The notes below the pieces were generated by a model, which saw only the letters and a program-made list of their open reading frames with translations, was not told where the DNA came from and ran no database searches. 64,000 bases of DNA from CBDCZI01 sp965224495. Its GTDB lineage: Bacteria > Bacteroidota > Bacteroidia > Cytophagales > JAAEPT01. A program made the position numbers and the translations under genes. The stretch is from NCBI GenBank assembly GCA_965224495.1, contig CBDCZI010000015.1, forward strand, positions 1 through 64,000. The letters are read 5' to 3'. Position 1 is the stretch's first letter; every line of letters begins with the position of its first letter. This document shows positions 45,420 to 56,180 of the stretch, piece by piece.

Positions 45420-46360
45420 AACTTTAATACTTTTTCTACATTTTCTAATCTAGCCTGTTGTACTTCTACATTTTCTCCAAGCTTTGTCAAATTAACAATT
45501 GCATCTTCATATACCTTTTTATATTTCAAGAAATCTAATTTAGAGTAGCCTAATTTTTGCAATTGTCCTATTGCACGTTTCCCTAGGGTATTAGTAAATA
45601 CTCGTGTTGATGCTGCTGCTGCCGAAAATTCCCCATTTACAGTATTTGTCCAACGCAATAGTTTTTGAATTTGGTTATTCCCTTTCACAGCAGCTTTTCC
45701 CGTTAAGCTTACTCCTTTTAAAATATTTGCTCCTTGAAAACTTTTCACAACAGCAGGTAACTGTTTCAAAGCCCCATCAATAGCCCCAGCTTGAAAACCT
45801 GCCATAAAGCCTTCTTTAAAAGCTTCTCCATAATTATCTTCTCGTTTCCAATTTTTCATATCATCTGAGCCTTCAGCACCTTCCTCTCCCTCAAAGATAT
45901 ATGTATCATATGATACTACTTTATAACCATCACTTGTGAAGGCTACCCTTAATGGTACTTTCATAACCAACCTCACAGAACTTTCTTGATTAGCATCTAT
46001 TTCAATGTTGTCTAATTTTACTATACCTAAAGATGATTCGTAATTCCACAAATAAGAAAATGGGATATACTCCGATATTGTAGGTGTATGAGTTGTTTTT
46101 ACTCCCATTTTATATAAATATGTGACTCTTTCCAATCCTTCTAGTTCCACACTAGCTACTACATCATTCTCACTAAAAGCGTAAGGAGAGTTGTGCGGAT
46201 AATCAGCAGCCACAGGGTCTAATGAAAGAAAGCGACCCAACCTAGCATCGTGAACTCTGTACTTATAAGAAACAGCACCACCTAGCCATTCTTTGTCAGT
46301 TTCTTGCCCTTGGAATCCATACCTGTACTTTTGGCTAAAAGGGCTATAGTTCATTTGCAT
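45410..46360 (-). CDS. RHS-core protein with C-terminal toxin-like domain, lacking RHS repeats
   Basis: 316 residues. Residues 12-77 are the RHS repeat-associated core (KYRYGFQGQETDKEWLGGAV, YKYRVHDARLGRFLSLDPVA, PHNSPYAFSENDVVASVELE), which normally ends a protein of a thousand or more residues. The C-terminal 235 residues are variable, with a Gly/Ala-rich stretch (GFMAGFQAGAIDGALKQLP) of the pre-toxin type and a Lys-rich, mostly helical end without a family I know. There is no signal peptide and no RHS repeats: the frame opens only where the upstream T9SS giant ends (1-base gap). It overlaps its downstream small gene by 10 bases. Confidence 0.8.
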   Translation of the reverse strand: MQMNYSPFSQKYRYGFQGQETDKEWLGGAVSYKYRVHDARLGRFLSLDPVAADYPHNSPYAFSENDVVASVELEGLERVTYLYKMGVKTTHTPTISEYIPFSYLWNYESSLGIVKLDNIEIDANQESSVRLVMKVPLRVAFTSDGYKVVSYDTYIFEGEEGAEGSDDMKNWKREDNYGEAFKEGFMAGFQAGAIDGALKQLPAVVKSFQGANILKGVSLTGKAAVKGNNQIQKLLRWTNTVNGEFSAAAASTRVFTNTLGKRAIGQLQKLGYSKLDFLKYKKVYEDAIVNLTKLGENVEVQQARLENVEKVLKLWD

Positions 46361-46361
46361 A

Positions 46362-49300
46362 TTACCTCACGATAGTTACATCACCACTCACGTTTTCTTT
46401 GCCGTCTTGGTTTAGGGTAATCACATAATAGTACGTTCCGATAGGTAAGTCTTTACCATTTCTTCTTCCGTCCCATGCCTCTGTGTATGACCCGTGGTTA
46501 CTGTAAACCAATTGTCCCCAACGGTTATAAACATTCATCACCGAGTTTCTATAAGTTTCTAACCCTTCAATGTTCCACGTATCATTAAATCCATCTCCGT
46601 TTGGTGTAAACGCATTGGGTACTTTAAATGATTTCAATACATTTATCTCCGTCACCCCACTACTTACCGTACAGTTGGTCTGCGTATCAGTTACCACTAC
46701 CGATACGTTTTCTGTCTTGCTTGCTGGGTAAACATAACTTGATGAACTACCGGTCACGTTCCCTGTCTCTGTTCGAGTCCAAGCGTATTCTAATGCGCCT
46801 ATTCCTCCTCCTACAATTGCCTCTAACACCACCTCTTCATCTTCTTCGATGTCTTGGGTCTCTGATGGACTAAAGTCTAAACTCAATTCCTGAACAACCA
46901 CTTGTGCTACCGTTCTTCCTGAGTGTATTTTTGAACGACATCCGTTTTTAGTGACATACACTGCGTAAGTCCCTGTTTTAGTTACATGGTAGCTCCCACT
47001 TGTTTCTAATAACTTATCGTCATTTCCATCGCGCCAATCTATTCCACTCGTATAAATCACTCCGTTTTCATCCCTTGCCACCAAGTCAAAACCTCCATCT
47101 GTACCACATAAGCTCTCACTTAAGCTATTCAATGTTGGTTTTGGTAACTTCGTTACTGCTACCGCTTGTAAATTAGAACTTACCTCTGCTCCTACACAAG
47201 AACTGTTGTTGGCTATCTTCACACTGTATAAAACGTCACTGTCTGTTAATTTCACTTCATAAGTTGGGTTTATCGTTGTCACTGTCTTTATCTCTGTGTT
47301 TATCCCTGCGACCTCTATATTCAAATACCAGTCGTAAGTTACTCCTGGGTCCGCGTGGGTTGATGAGGCTGTAAATACCACCTTTTCATCCTCACAAGCT
47401 GTCGTTTTGTTTACCGTTAAACTTACTGTTGCACTTTCTTTTACTGTAACTACTAAGGGTAAAGAACTTTCCGATGGACAGTTTCCAATTTTTGCTTTGG
47501 CTTGGTAAATCGTTACGCTTCCTGCCGTATTACCTACTACACTCGATGGGCTCGCTTCTGTTCCTGTTCCTCCTTGTTCCCAAATAATCGTTGGCGTTCC
47601 TACTGCTACCGAAGTTGCTGTAATATTAAATACAGTTGCTTCACATACCGTTGTTTCTGCGTCCGATCTCAGTGTTGGTACGCCTGGCACTTCTTCTTGT
47701 GTCACCACAACACTTGCTCCAAAGCTTGTCCCCTCACAGTTGTTAGCATCTGTTACCTTCGTGAGTTGGTAAGTGGTCGCTGCGTTGTCCGTGTTACTTG
47801 TTATTATTGTTCCTGTACTTTGCCCTGTTCCGTTTGCCCCTCCTGTATAGTCATAAGTAAATGGTCCATTTCCGTTTAAGCTCACCGCAATTACTGGGTT
47901 TGCATCTCCTTGGCAATAAGTCACAGGGTTTGTTGTGCTTGTCAGCGTAGCTGTTGGTAATGTATTTTCTTTTACAGCTACTACTGATGAAGTTGCTTCA
48001 CACCCTTTAGCGTCTTTTACTTTTACTTGCCAGTTACCAAACTTCGCATCACTTGTTGTAGCTGTTGTCGAATAAGCTGTTGCTGTTCCGTTGTCTTTTA
48101 TCCATGCGTAATCTACTCCGCCTGTTGCACTCAAAGTTACACCTGTTGCATTTTTACAGTACTCCAAAGCTGTACCACTTGTCGTAATACTTGGTGTCGG
48201 TAATGGGTTTTCAATAACGCTTACTGCCGTTGAGGTAGCTGTACAAGTGTTATCATCAATTACTTTTACTGTCCAACTTCCTGCTAACGCTCCTGTCTTT
48301 GTGTTGCCTGGACCTGTTGTCTCTGTTATTGCGCCTTTTAGCCATGCGTAAGTTGTTGCATTTGCTACATTCGTTGCACTCAGTATTACGCCTGCTCCGT
48401 CCTTACAATATTCTAAGTCCGTTCCGCTTGTCGTTATTGCTGCTATTGGTAGCGTGTTTTCTACCACCGTTACTGCTGCTGAGGTTTGGTTACAACCGTT
48501 TCCATCACTTACTTTCACTGTCCAGTCTCCTGCATCTGCTCCCGTTTTCGTTGGTGTTGCTGTTGTCCCTTGTGTTACGCCTCCTTTGAACCATTCGTAA
48601 CTTGTTGCGCCCACTACTGTTGTAGCAACTAAATCTACTGGCGTTTCTCCTGCACAATAGGCTAAGGCTGTAGTCGTAATACTTGCTGTCGGTAACTCGT
48701 TTACCGTCAAGTTTTGGTTCGCTGCACTTACTGTACACCCTCCATTTTGACCGTTACTGGTTACATTAATGGTATAACTTCCGTTGGTATTCACCGTAAA
48801 GTCTTTGCTTACCTCTCCTGATGCATTAGGTGTCTCTGTTGCATTTTGTGTTTCTGTATCAGTGATATTAATCGTGTAATCAGTCATTCCTGTTGTGTTT
48901 GTACTGGTTACGGCTACGTTTAATACCGCTGATGACGTACCATCAGCACAGATACTTGCTGGTAATAAAGTAGCTGTTGCTTTGATTGGACACGAACATT
49001 GGGTTTGTAATCCTGTAATATCTGTTCCTCCATTACAGTTATTACCATCGGTTACATGAACGTCTACTGAAGTAGTTTCGTCAATAGCTCCACTGTACCA
49101 TTTGTTTGTTGCCCCGTCTCTTGTTAAGGCTACCCCTCCTACTATTTTGGTTACTACCACCGAGCTCAAATCTCCTTGTGTGACTGTTACTACTACTTGG
49201 AATTGGGTGCCTGTTAAAGTCACCCCTCCTAATACTGATAAAGGTGTTTTATTACACACTGCACTTGCTGCGGCTACTACCTCATCATAGTAACTCACCA

Positions 49301-52300
49301 CTGCGGTTCCACTTACTGTTCCTTGACAGTTGTTAGCATCTACTAAGTTTGTTAGTGTATAATTCCCTGCCGTAGTTACCGTTTCGGTATCTCCACTTGT
49401 TAAGTTCGTTAAGTTAGCTGTTGCCGTTCCTCCTAATACGTCAATAGCAAATGGTCCTGTTCCTGCTGTTAAAGTAATTGTTAAATCTGTACTCGCAGAA
49501 ATTACTCCATTATCACAGATACTTGCGTCTCCTGCTAATGTTGCTGTTGGTATTGGGTAATGAGCAAGTGTTGCTGTTCCTCCACCTACATCACAATTCT
49601 CCGTTACGTCTCGTACTAGCACCGTATAGTTTCCTGCTTGATTTACCGTGAATGTTTCCGTTCCTGCGGGTTTGTTTGAAGTCGTTTGTGTCGTTGCGTC
49701 GGGCTGTGTTAACGTTACATTATAGTTCCCTGCCGCATTACTTGTCACTACTTCTATTGTTGTGCTTCCTTCTGCACAGATAGTTCCTGTTGTCAAGGTA
49801 GTTACTCCTTTGGCTTGGCAAGAACATGTTCTTGTTATCCCTGTAAGGTCTATTCCTCCCTCACAATCATTAGCATCCGTTACATGAACGGCTGAAGTTA
49901 CTGCTTCGGCTATTGCTCCACTGTACCAGATACCCGAACCTGCTGCTGTTTCTTGGAACGTTGCCCCTGTTATTACCAAACTAGCCATATCTCCTGCTGT
50001 TGCTGTTACGACAATTTGGTATTCTGAGTCAGTTAAGCTGATGCTTCCTAATGGGCTTTCATCATCACAACGTGTTGTTGGCGTTGCTGCTACTTTTGCT
50101 AAGTGAGTGATTGTTGCACTTCCACTTACGGTTCCTTCACACCCGTTGTTATCTACTAAATTACTTAACGTATAACTTCCACTTGCTGAAACGTTTTCTG
50201 TGTGTGCGGTGGTTGCTCCTGTAATTGCTCCAACTCCGTTGGATACGTCTAAAGTAAATGGTGCTACTCCATCTGTTAAGGTAATTGTCAATGGTGTCGT
50301 TACTGTTGGTGCATCATCACAAATACTTGCATCTCCTGTTATCTCTGCTTTTGGTGTAGTGTAATGAGCTAAAACCTTTTGTGTTGTTCCGTTAATCACA
50401 CAGTTCCCTTGCGTAATGTTTGTTATTGCTACATTATAAGTTCCTGGTGTACTTACTGTAAAGGTGGTGCTTGTACTTCCTGCTGCTCCTGCATTACTCT
50501 GTGTTTCTGCTCCTGTTAATGAAAGCGTGTACGTATCTGTTGCATCTCCTCCTGAATAAGTTACTGTTAGCGTTGCTGTTTGTGAGGGACTTGCACAAAT
50601 CTCTGTCTTGTCAATAGTAAAATCATCTATCTCTGCTGGACATGAGCATCTTTTTTGTAAGCCATCTAAATCTACGGTGTTACACCCGTTGTCATCTGCA
50701 AAGTCTAAATCTACTGCGTTTGCCTCGTTTATTGCTCCTGAATACCAAACGTCTGTTAACCCTACTCGTGAGAAAGTCACACCGTGAGCTGTAGTTTCTG
50801 TAATTGGGTCACTTGTAAATGTTCCTGCTGTTGCTGTTACTACGATTTGAAATTCATCTGCTGCTAAGGTTACTCCGCCTAATGGGGTGTCACATTTAGT
50901 TATTGCTGTTGCTGCTGTGTTCGCATGGTTTGCAATCGTTACCGCTCCACTTGCTGTTCCTATACAACCGTTGTTGTCTTTTACATTGGTGATACTGTAA
51001 TCTCCTGTTGTACTTATAGCTTCTGTAAAGGTTGTTGTTGCTCCTGTTTTTGCTACACTACTTACTGGTGTCGTGTTATCTAAGTTAAAGGTAAATGGTG
51101 CATCTCCTGCGGTTAATTTCACTTCCAAAGTCACATTGTCTCCTGCACAAACTGTTGTTGCACTTGTTGCTGTTAATTGTGCTACGGGCGTCGTGTGATG
51201 AGCAAGTGTTACACTTCCGCCATCTACTTCACAAGCACTTCCGATACTTCGTACCGTTACCTTGTAATCTCCTGCTTCACTTACTGTAAAGTTTGCTATT
51301 CCTGTCGTTTGGTTGTCTAGTATTACTGGTACTCCTGTTAATGGTGCTTGGGGTATTAAGGTAATTTTATGGTTCCCTGTTCCTCCTGAATATACTACTG
51401 TCACTGACGAAGTTACTCCTGCATCGTCACAAATCGTTGCTGTTACTGCACTTCCTATTCCTATTGTTGTTGACCCTGTGGCTAGACATGAACATTGCGT
51501 AGTAATTCCTGTTGAACTTACTGTGTTACAGTTGTTACCATCTGTTATAGTTAAGTCTACTGCATTGGCTTCCGCTATTGCTCCTGAGTACCACACACCT
51601 GAACCTGGTGCTGTTTCTGTGAATACTACGCCAAAGGCTGTTGTTTCGGCTATGCTAATTGTACTTAAATCACCTGTTGTTGCTGTTACTACTATTTGAA
51701 AGTCTGTGCCTCCTAAGGTTAATCCGCCTACTTCTGAACCTGAACATACCGTTGCTGTTGTTGCAGCTACTGCTACGTGGTTGCTTACCGTCGCTGTTCC
51801 TGTTGCACTTGTTGCTATACAGTTGTTCGCGTCTTGTACACTCACTAAGGTATAAGCTCCTACATTACTTACACTCGCTGTTGCTGGTGAACTTGTTGGG
51901 TTAATCGTTACGTTTCCTGCTGTTGGGTCGTTATAAACTACTTCCCAAGGTTGTGCTCCTGTTAATGCAATACTTAAATTTGTTGATGCTCCACTACATA
52001 CCGTCGCTGTTCCTGTAAGCGTGGCGGTTGGTAAGGCATTTACTGTTACTATTCCTGTTGCTGTATTCGTACAGTTATTCGCATCTGTTCCTGTTACTGT
52101 ATAAGTCGTTGGTCCTACTGTTGTCGTTGCAAAGGCTATCCCGTTAGCTACTCCGTTATCCCAAGTATATGTACTTGCTCCTCCTCCTGCCAATGTTACA
52201 TTGGCTCCTAAACATGCAGGGCTTCCTGTTACTGTTGTCGTTACTGTTGGTAAAGCATTTACTTCTACTTGAACACTTGCTGTGTTTGTACAAGTTGTTG

Positions 52301-55300
52301 CTGTGTTTGTTCCTGTTACCGTGTAATTAACTGTTGCTGTCGGGCTAAAGGCGGTGTTATTTGTCACTCCGTTATCCCATGTGTAACTGTCTGCTCCTGC
52401 TCCGTTCAATGTTACATTGTCTCCTAAACAAATCTTATTATCCGCATCATCACTTGTCGCGCTTACCGTTGGTAAAGCGTTTATCGTTACCTGTAAGTTT
52501 GCTCTTGGTCCTTCACAACTTGTGACTGTCTGACTAACATAATAATCTAATGTCGTTACGATTGCTGTTGATGGTGTTGGTGCTGTTGCTAATGCCGTTC
52601 CGTTTGTCGCTACATCGTACCATTTTAATCCTGAACCTGTGGCTGTTAAGACTGCCGCTCCTGTGGCGTCTTTACAGTAAGATAGAGCAGTTACTGTTGG
52701 GGCTGAGGGTAAAGAAGTTACGGTTACGTTAACGTCTGAAGTTGCGTTACATTGTCCATTCACTGCTTTTACTGAGTAAGTTCCTGTTGTCGCTACTGCT
52801 GTTGCTGTCGGTTGAGTTGCTCCTGTTCCTCCTGCTCCTACATGGTAAGTCACTGTTGCTGTCCCTGGAGTTACTGCTCCTGTTGTAATATCTACTGTTC
52901 CTGGAGAACATACTGCTGCTGGTGTAATAGCTGTAATCGTTACTGCCTCATCTACCGTTACCGCATAACCCGCACTCTCCGCACTCGAACAACCTGCATT
53001 TGTTGCTGTTACTGTATAGCTACCCGCGTCTGTTGTTACTGAACTTGCTTTTGTGTAAGTTGCTGTTGTTCCCGCTATTGCCGCCGCATCTTTTTCCCAC
53101 GCGTAAGTTGCTCCTGTTGTTACTGTTCCTGCTGTTACATTAAGAGAAATATTGTCTCCCGCACAGTAAGCTTGTGTTCCTGCTAGGACTGGGGTCGTTG
53201 GCGTCGTGTTGACTGTTAAAACAAAATCATCACTTGCTGGTGATATACATGCTTTTCCGTTTTCTGTCTTTGTAGCCGTTGTTGTATAAGTTCCGCCATC
53301 TCCCGTTACCGCTGATGCTATTACGATATCCTTATCATTTGTTCCACTTGCTGTTCCTTTTGTCCATACATAAGTCACTCCCGTTGTTACCGATGCACTT
53401 GTTAACGTTACCGCGTCTCCTGTACAAATAGAAGTGGCTGTTGGGTTAGCTGTTATCGTTGGTTTGGCTGGTACTTCATTTACCGTTAATGCATAACTCG
53501 CACTCTCCGCACTCGAACAACCATCTTTTGTTGCTGTTACCGTGTAACTTCCTGCGTCTGGTGTTCCTGCTGTTTTTGTGTAGGTTGCTGTTGTTCCTGT
53601 TAATGCTGTTGCCCCTTGTTTCCATGCGTAAACTGCTCCTGTTGTTGCTGTTCCTGGCGTTACGTTTATTGATAAACTCTCTCCCGCACAGTAAGCTTGT
53701 GTTCCGGCTAGTATTGGGGTCGTTGGGGTAGTATCTATTAATTTTATAGTATTAGAATTTGCGTTACACAGTACAGCGTCTGCTGGATCTGAAGCTACCA
53801 CGTAATACTCCCCTAAATCTGTTAACGTAAAACTATTAGAAGCCTGCACACTACCCACAACTACATTATCTTTGTATAGCAAATATTGGTAGGTATCTGT
53901 CCCTGTAACTGAAATCGTTATATTATGAGACGGTGTAGTTCCGCAAATGTTTACGTCTCCTATTTCACTTAACGTCACTGTACCTGGGTCACTACATGGT
54001 GGTGGTGGTAAATCTACACAATCAGAGAACTCAGACGTACGGTTCCCGCCAACTGTCGCTGTAACAACAAGACCATAACCGATAGAGCTAGCTGGCGTTG
54101 AGTATTCCCAAGTTGTACCTGTTACAGTAGCTAATCCTAAATATTTCTTACCTTGCCCGTAACCTGTGGCACAATCATTACATGGTCCCATTTCAAAAAC
54201 TTCAACAACAGCCCCACTTGGACAACTTCCTTTAAACACCCAAGGATCTCCACTCGTATCTGAATCTCCAGGGTTCCCCCCAATACTATTCACTGTTGGT
54301 AAGGGTGAAAAAGCTCCATTTCTGCCATTTAATTCTATGCCCTCTAATCCATTACAATAAATTGAGTTTTGAGTTATTTTTATATTTGACGGAGTTCCTT
54401 TAGCAAAATCAATTCCTGCCTCGCCGTTATTTGCGATAACATTATCTTCAATCACAAAGTTACTGCTGTTTCCTTCAATAGTCATTCCGTTTTGGATATT
54501 CCCTGCTGCTGACCCGTTCGGAGAGACTCCTATGTAATTATTTTTAATTGTTGGTGAACTATGATTTATAATAGAAATACCCGCTCCTTGATCACCTCCC
54601 GCAGTCCCGTCAGGTCTCGCCCCCTTATTAAACCCTACGTAGTTCCCTGTCACTACAGCTCCACTCCCTGCGTTCAGTTCTATACCACTATCACCATTAC
54701 CAATATCAGATCCATCTGGTGCAACCCCTACATAATTATTCGTTATAGTTATCCCAGTAGCATTTGCTACACCAATTCCATGAGATATAGAATAATTCGT
54801 CCCCGTTCTTCCATTGGCCCCGACTATATTTCCATCAAATATATGATTACTTCCTCCATCGAAAAACACTCCTGCCCAACGATTACCTATATCATTTAAG
54901 TTCCTTGTTACACCTATATAATTCCCTTTAATCGTGAAATTAGATGAATTCTTAATATCTAAACCAGACCCTCCAGGCTCATCTTCTGCCCCTACAATAA
55001 CATTATTTATAAACTCATTACCTGTCCCTGTCGCTCCTCTAACCCGAACCACATCTTCAAAATCTAAACCTAATTGGTTCTCTCCTGTTTTATCTGTCCC
55101 AAAATAATTACCTTCGAAAGACACATTTGTCCCACCACTTAACTCAACAGCTACTGTTGCTGTTCCTGCAAAATAATTAGCGTCGGATGGATTACTCCCT
55201 CCAAATTTTAAATTATTTCCCGTTGTAATTTTAAATATCGTATTTTTCCCACTAGATACTGCCACCCCTCCAGAATTGATTCCAAAAGTATTTCCTGTAG

Positions 55301-55955
55301 CTATAAAATCATTCCCTGAAACTAAGAACTCTAAACCTACTATTTTATTATTCTTTAACACAAAATCATTCCCTGAAACGAGAACAGACGCTGTCGTTAC
55401 CCCATCCCAATCATTACCTTCCATTAAGACATTATTTCCTATTGACACAATCTCACCCGTCGTTACAGTGTTATTCATCAAAAAGGTATTTACTCCTAAT
55501 GTGTATTTCCCCCCTGTAATAATACAGTTTTCAATAACAGACCCTGCTCCTGTCAACTTTATAGCAGAAGTCGCTCCATTCGTGAATATCAAATCCTTCA
55601 CAACGGTATTAGTCCCTGATAGATCAAACGTACCATAACCAGGAAGATTAATGGTTACATTAGGATTCCCTGGTGTATAACCAGGATTCGTCGTACCGTC
55701 GATAGTGACATCATTCTGTGTTATAGGTAACTGTGCGGGGTTACCTACAACAATTGGCCCAGTTACATTAAAAGCTATAGTATGCGGACCGGGATTGCTA
55801 TTTGCTTGATTTATAGCCCAAGCTAGCGACCCTGCTGGAAATGGCCCTGACCAAGGGTTAACGGTACTTGTTACCGTATAGGTTGCTGAAAAAACTTTAA
55901 ATGTACTAAACACCAACAAAAAGACACTCAATAGTAATAATCTCGACTTATTCAT
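46362..55955 (-). CDS. giant T9SS type B surface protein (3197 residues)
   Basis: Very large exported protein. A signal peptide (MNKSRLLLLSVFLLVFSTFK...FSA) is followed by a right-handed parallel beta-helix region (residues about 25-600) with repeated NNYIGV, GNYFGT and similar rungs. Residues about 640-3080 are Ig/PKD-like beta modules rich in Thr, Ala, Val and Gly. Four long related modules of about 280 residues, each marked by CSC near residues 1486, 1768, 2043 and 2320, include YSGAI.E...V...D.N.C repeats. The last 88 residues (about 3110-3197) are a gliding-associated type B sorting domain (VPNAFTPNGDGFNDTWNIEG, YNRWGQLVY, AWDGRRNGKDLPIGTYYYVI). The gene looks more GC-rich than its neighbours. 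Likely an adhesin or surface fibre; no catalytic motif seen. Confidence 0.92.
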   Translation of the reverse strand: MNKSRLLLLSVFLLVFSTFKVFSATYTVTSTVNPWSGPFPAGSLAWAINQANSNPGPHTIAFNVTGPIVVGNPAQLPITQNDVTIDGTTNPGYTPGNPNVTINLPGYGTFDLSGTNTVVKDLIFTNGATSAIKLTGAGSVIENCIITGGKYTLGVNTFLMNNTVTTGEIVSIGNNVLMEGNDWDGVTTASVLVSGNDFVLKNNKIVGLEFLVSGNDFIATGNTFGINSGGVAVSSGKNTIFKITTGNNLKFGGSNPSDANYFAGTATVAVELSGGTNVSFEGNYFGTDKTGENQLGLDFEDVVRVRGATGTGNEFINNVIVGAEDEPGGSGLDIKNSSNFTIKGNYIGVTRNLNDIGNRWAGVFFDGGSNHIFDGNIVGANGRTGTNYSISHGIGVANATGITITNNYVGVAPDGSDIGNGDSGIELNAGSGAVVTGNYVGFNKGARPDGTAGGDQGAGISIINHSSPTIKNNYIGVSPNGSAAGNIQNGMTIEGNSSNFVIEDNVIANNGEAGIDFAKGTPSNIKITQNSIYCNGLEGIELNGRNGAFSPLPTVNSIGGNPGDSDTSGDPWVFKGSCPSGAVVEVFEMGPCNDCATGYGQGKKYLGLATVTGTTWEYSTPASSIGYGLVVTATVGGNRTSEFSDCVDLPPPPCSDPGTVTLSEIGDVNICGTTPSHNITISVTGTDTYQYLLYKDNVVVGSVQASNSFTLTDLGEYYVVASDPADAVLCNANSNTIKLIDTTPTTPILAGTQAYCAGESLSINVTPGTATTGAVYAWKQGATALTGTTATYTKTAGTPDAGSYTVTATKDGCSSAESASYALTVNEVPAKPTITANPTATSICTGDAVTLTSASVTTGVTYVWTKGTASGTNDKDIVIASAVTGDGGTYTTTATKTENGKACISPASDDFVLTVNTTPTTPVLAGTQAYCAGDNISLNVTAGTVTTGATYAWEKDAAAIAGTTATYTKASSVTTDAGSYTVTATNAGCSSAESAGYAVTVDEAVTITAITPAAVCSPGTVDITTGAVTPGTATVTYHVGAGGTGATQPTATAVATTGTYSVKAVNGQCNATSDVNVTVTSLPSAPTVTALSYCKDATGAAVLTATGSGLKWYDVATNGTALATAPTPSTAIVTTLDYYVSQTVTSCEGPRANLQVTINALPTVSATSDDADNKICLGDNVTLNGAGADSYTWDNGVTNNTAFSPTATVNYTVTGTNTATTCTNTASVQVEVNALPTVTTTVTGSPACLGANVTLAGGGASTYTWDNGVANGIAFATTTVGPTTYTVTGTDANNCTNTATGIVTVNALPTATLTGTATVCSGASTNLSIALTGAQPWEVVYNDPTAGNVTINPTSSPATASVSNVGAYTLVSVQDANNCIATSATGTATVSNHVAVAATTATVCSGSEVGGLTLGGTDFQIVVTATTGDLSTISIAETTAFGVVFTETAPGSGVWYSGAIAEANAVDLTITDGNNCNTVSSTGITTQCSCLATGSTTIGIGSAVTATICDDAGVTSSVTVVYSGGTGNHKITLIPQAPLTGVPVILDNQTTGIANFTVSEAGDYKVTVRSIGSACEVDGGSVTLAHHTTPVAQLTATSATTVCAGDNVTLEVKLTAGDAPFTFNLDNTTPVSSVAKTGATTTFTEAISTTGDYSITNVKDNNGCIGTASGAVTIANHANTAATAITKCDTPLGGVTLAADEFQIVVTATAGTFTSDPITETTAHGVTFSRVGLTDVWYSGAINEANAVDLDFADDNGCNTVDLDGLQKRCSCPAEIDDFTIDKTEICASPSQTATLTVTYSGGDATDTYTLSLTGAETQSNAGAAGSTSTTFTVSTPGTYNVAITNITQGNCVINGTTQKVLAHYTTPKAEITGDASICDDAPTVTTPLTITLTDGVAPFTLDVSNGVGAITGATTAHTENVSASGSYTLSNLVDNNGCEGTVSGSATITHLAKVAATPTTRCDDESPLGSISLTDSEYQIVVTATAGDMASLVITGATFQETAAGSGIWYSGAIAEAVTSAVHVTDANDCEGGIDLTGITRTCSCQAKGVTTLTTGTICAEGSTTIEVVTSNAAGNYNVTLTQPDATTQTTSNKPAGTETFTVNQAGNYTVLVRDVTENCDVGGGTATLAHYPIPTATLAGDASICDNGVISASTDLTITLTAGTGPFAIDVLGGTATANLTNLTSGDTETVTTAGNYTLTNLVDANNCQGTVSGTAVVSYYDEVVAAASAVCNKTPLSVLGGVTLTGTQFQVVVTVTQGDLSSVVVTKIVGGVALTRDGATNKWYSGAIDETTSVDVHVTDGNNCNGGTDITGLQTQCSCPIKATATLLPASICADGTSSAVLNVAVTSTNTTGMTDYTINITDTETQNATETPNASGEVSKDFTVNTNGSYTINVTSNGQNGGCTVSAANQNLTVNELPTASITTTALAYCAGETPVDLVATTVVGATSYEWFKGGVTQGTTATPTKTGADAGDWTVKVSDGNGCNQTSAAVTVVENTLPIAAITTSGTDLEYCKDGAGVILSATNVANATTYAWLKGAITETTGPGNTKTGALAGSWTVKVIDDNTCTATSTAVSVIENPLPTPSITTSGTALEYCKNATGVTLSATGGVDYAWIKDNGTATAYSTTATTSDAKFGNWQVKVKDAKGCEATSSVVAVKENTLPTATLTSTTNPVTYCQGDANPVIAVSLNGNGPFTYDYTGGANGTGQSTGTIITSNTDNAATTYQLTKVTDANNCEGTSFGASVVVTQEEVPGVPTLRSDAETTVCEATVFNITATSVAVGTPTIIWEQGGTGTEASPSSVVGNTAGSVTIYQAKAKIGNCPSESSLPLVVTVKESATVSLTVNKTTACEDEKVVFTASSTHADPGVTYDWYLNIEVAGINTEIKTVTTINPTYEVKLTDSDVLYSVKIANNSSCVGAEVSSNLQAVAVTKLPKPTLNSLSESLCGTDGGFDLVARDENGVIYTSGIDWRDGNDDKLLETSGSYHVTKTGTYAVYVTKNGCRSKIHSGRTVAQVVVQELSLDFSPSETQDIEEDEEVVLEAIVGGGIGALEYAWTRTETGNVTGSSSSYVYPASKTENVSVVVTDTQTNCTVSSGVTEINVLKSFKVPNAFTPNGDGFNDTWNIEGLETYRNSVMNVYNRWGQLVYSNHGSYTEAWDGRRNGKDLPIGTYYYVITLNQDGKENVSGDVTIVR

Positions 55956-56180
55956 AACCTACGTTTTTAATTCTTCTTCAATATATACAACTCACATAAG
56001 TAGTTGTAACCCTAAAAATACAAACTATTCTAAAAAGAACACCTATTTCAAGTAACTCATTTCATTATTGAATAGTGTTTGTGCCTAAAAGTACTGTACT
56101 TCATTATCTTTATAAGTACTTAAAAATGTTCTTAACCGATTTAAAAGTTGGACTAGTTTTCAGTTGAAAATTAGATAGAA

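Noticed and set aside
47502..53731. Several plus-strand frames of 60-128 codons opposite the giant T9SS gene
   Set aside because: Low-complexity shadows (Leu-, Cys- or Ser-rich) of the repetitive coding strand.
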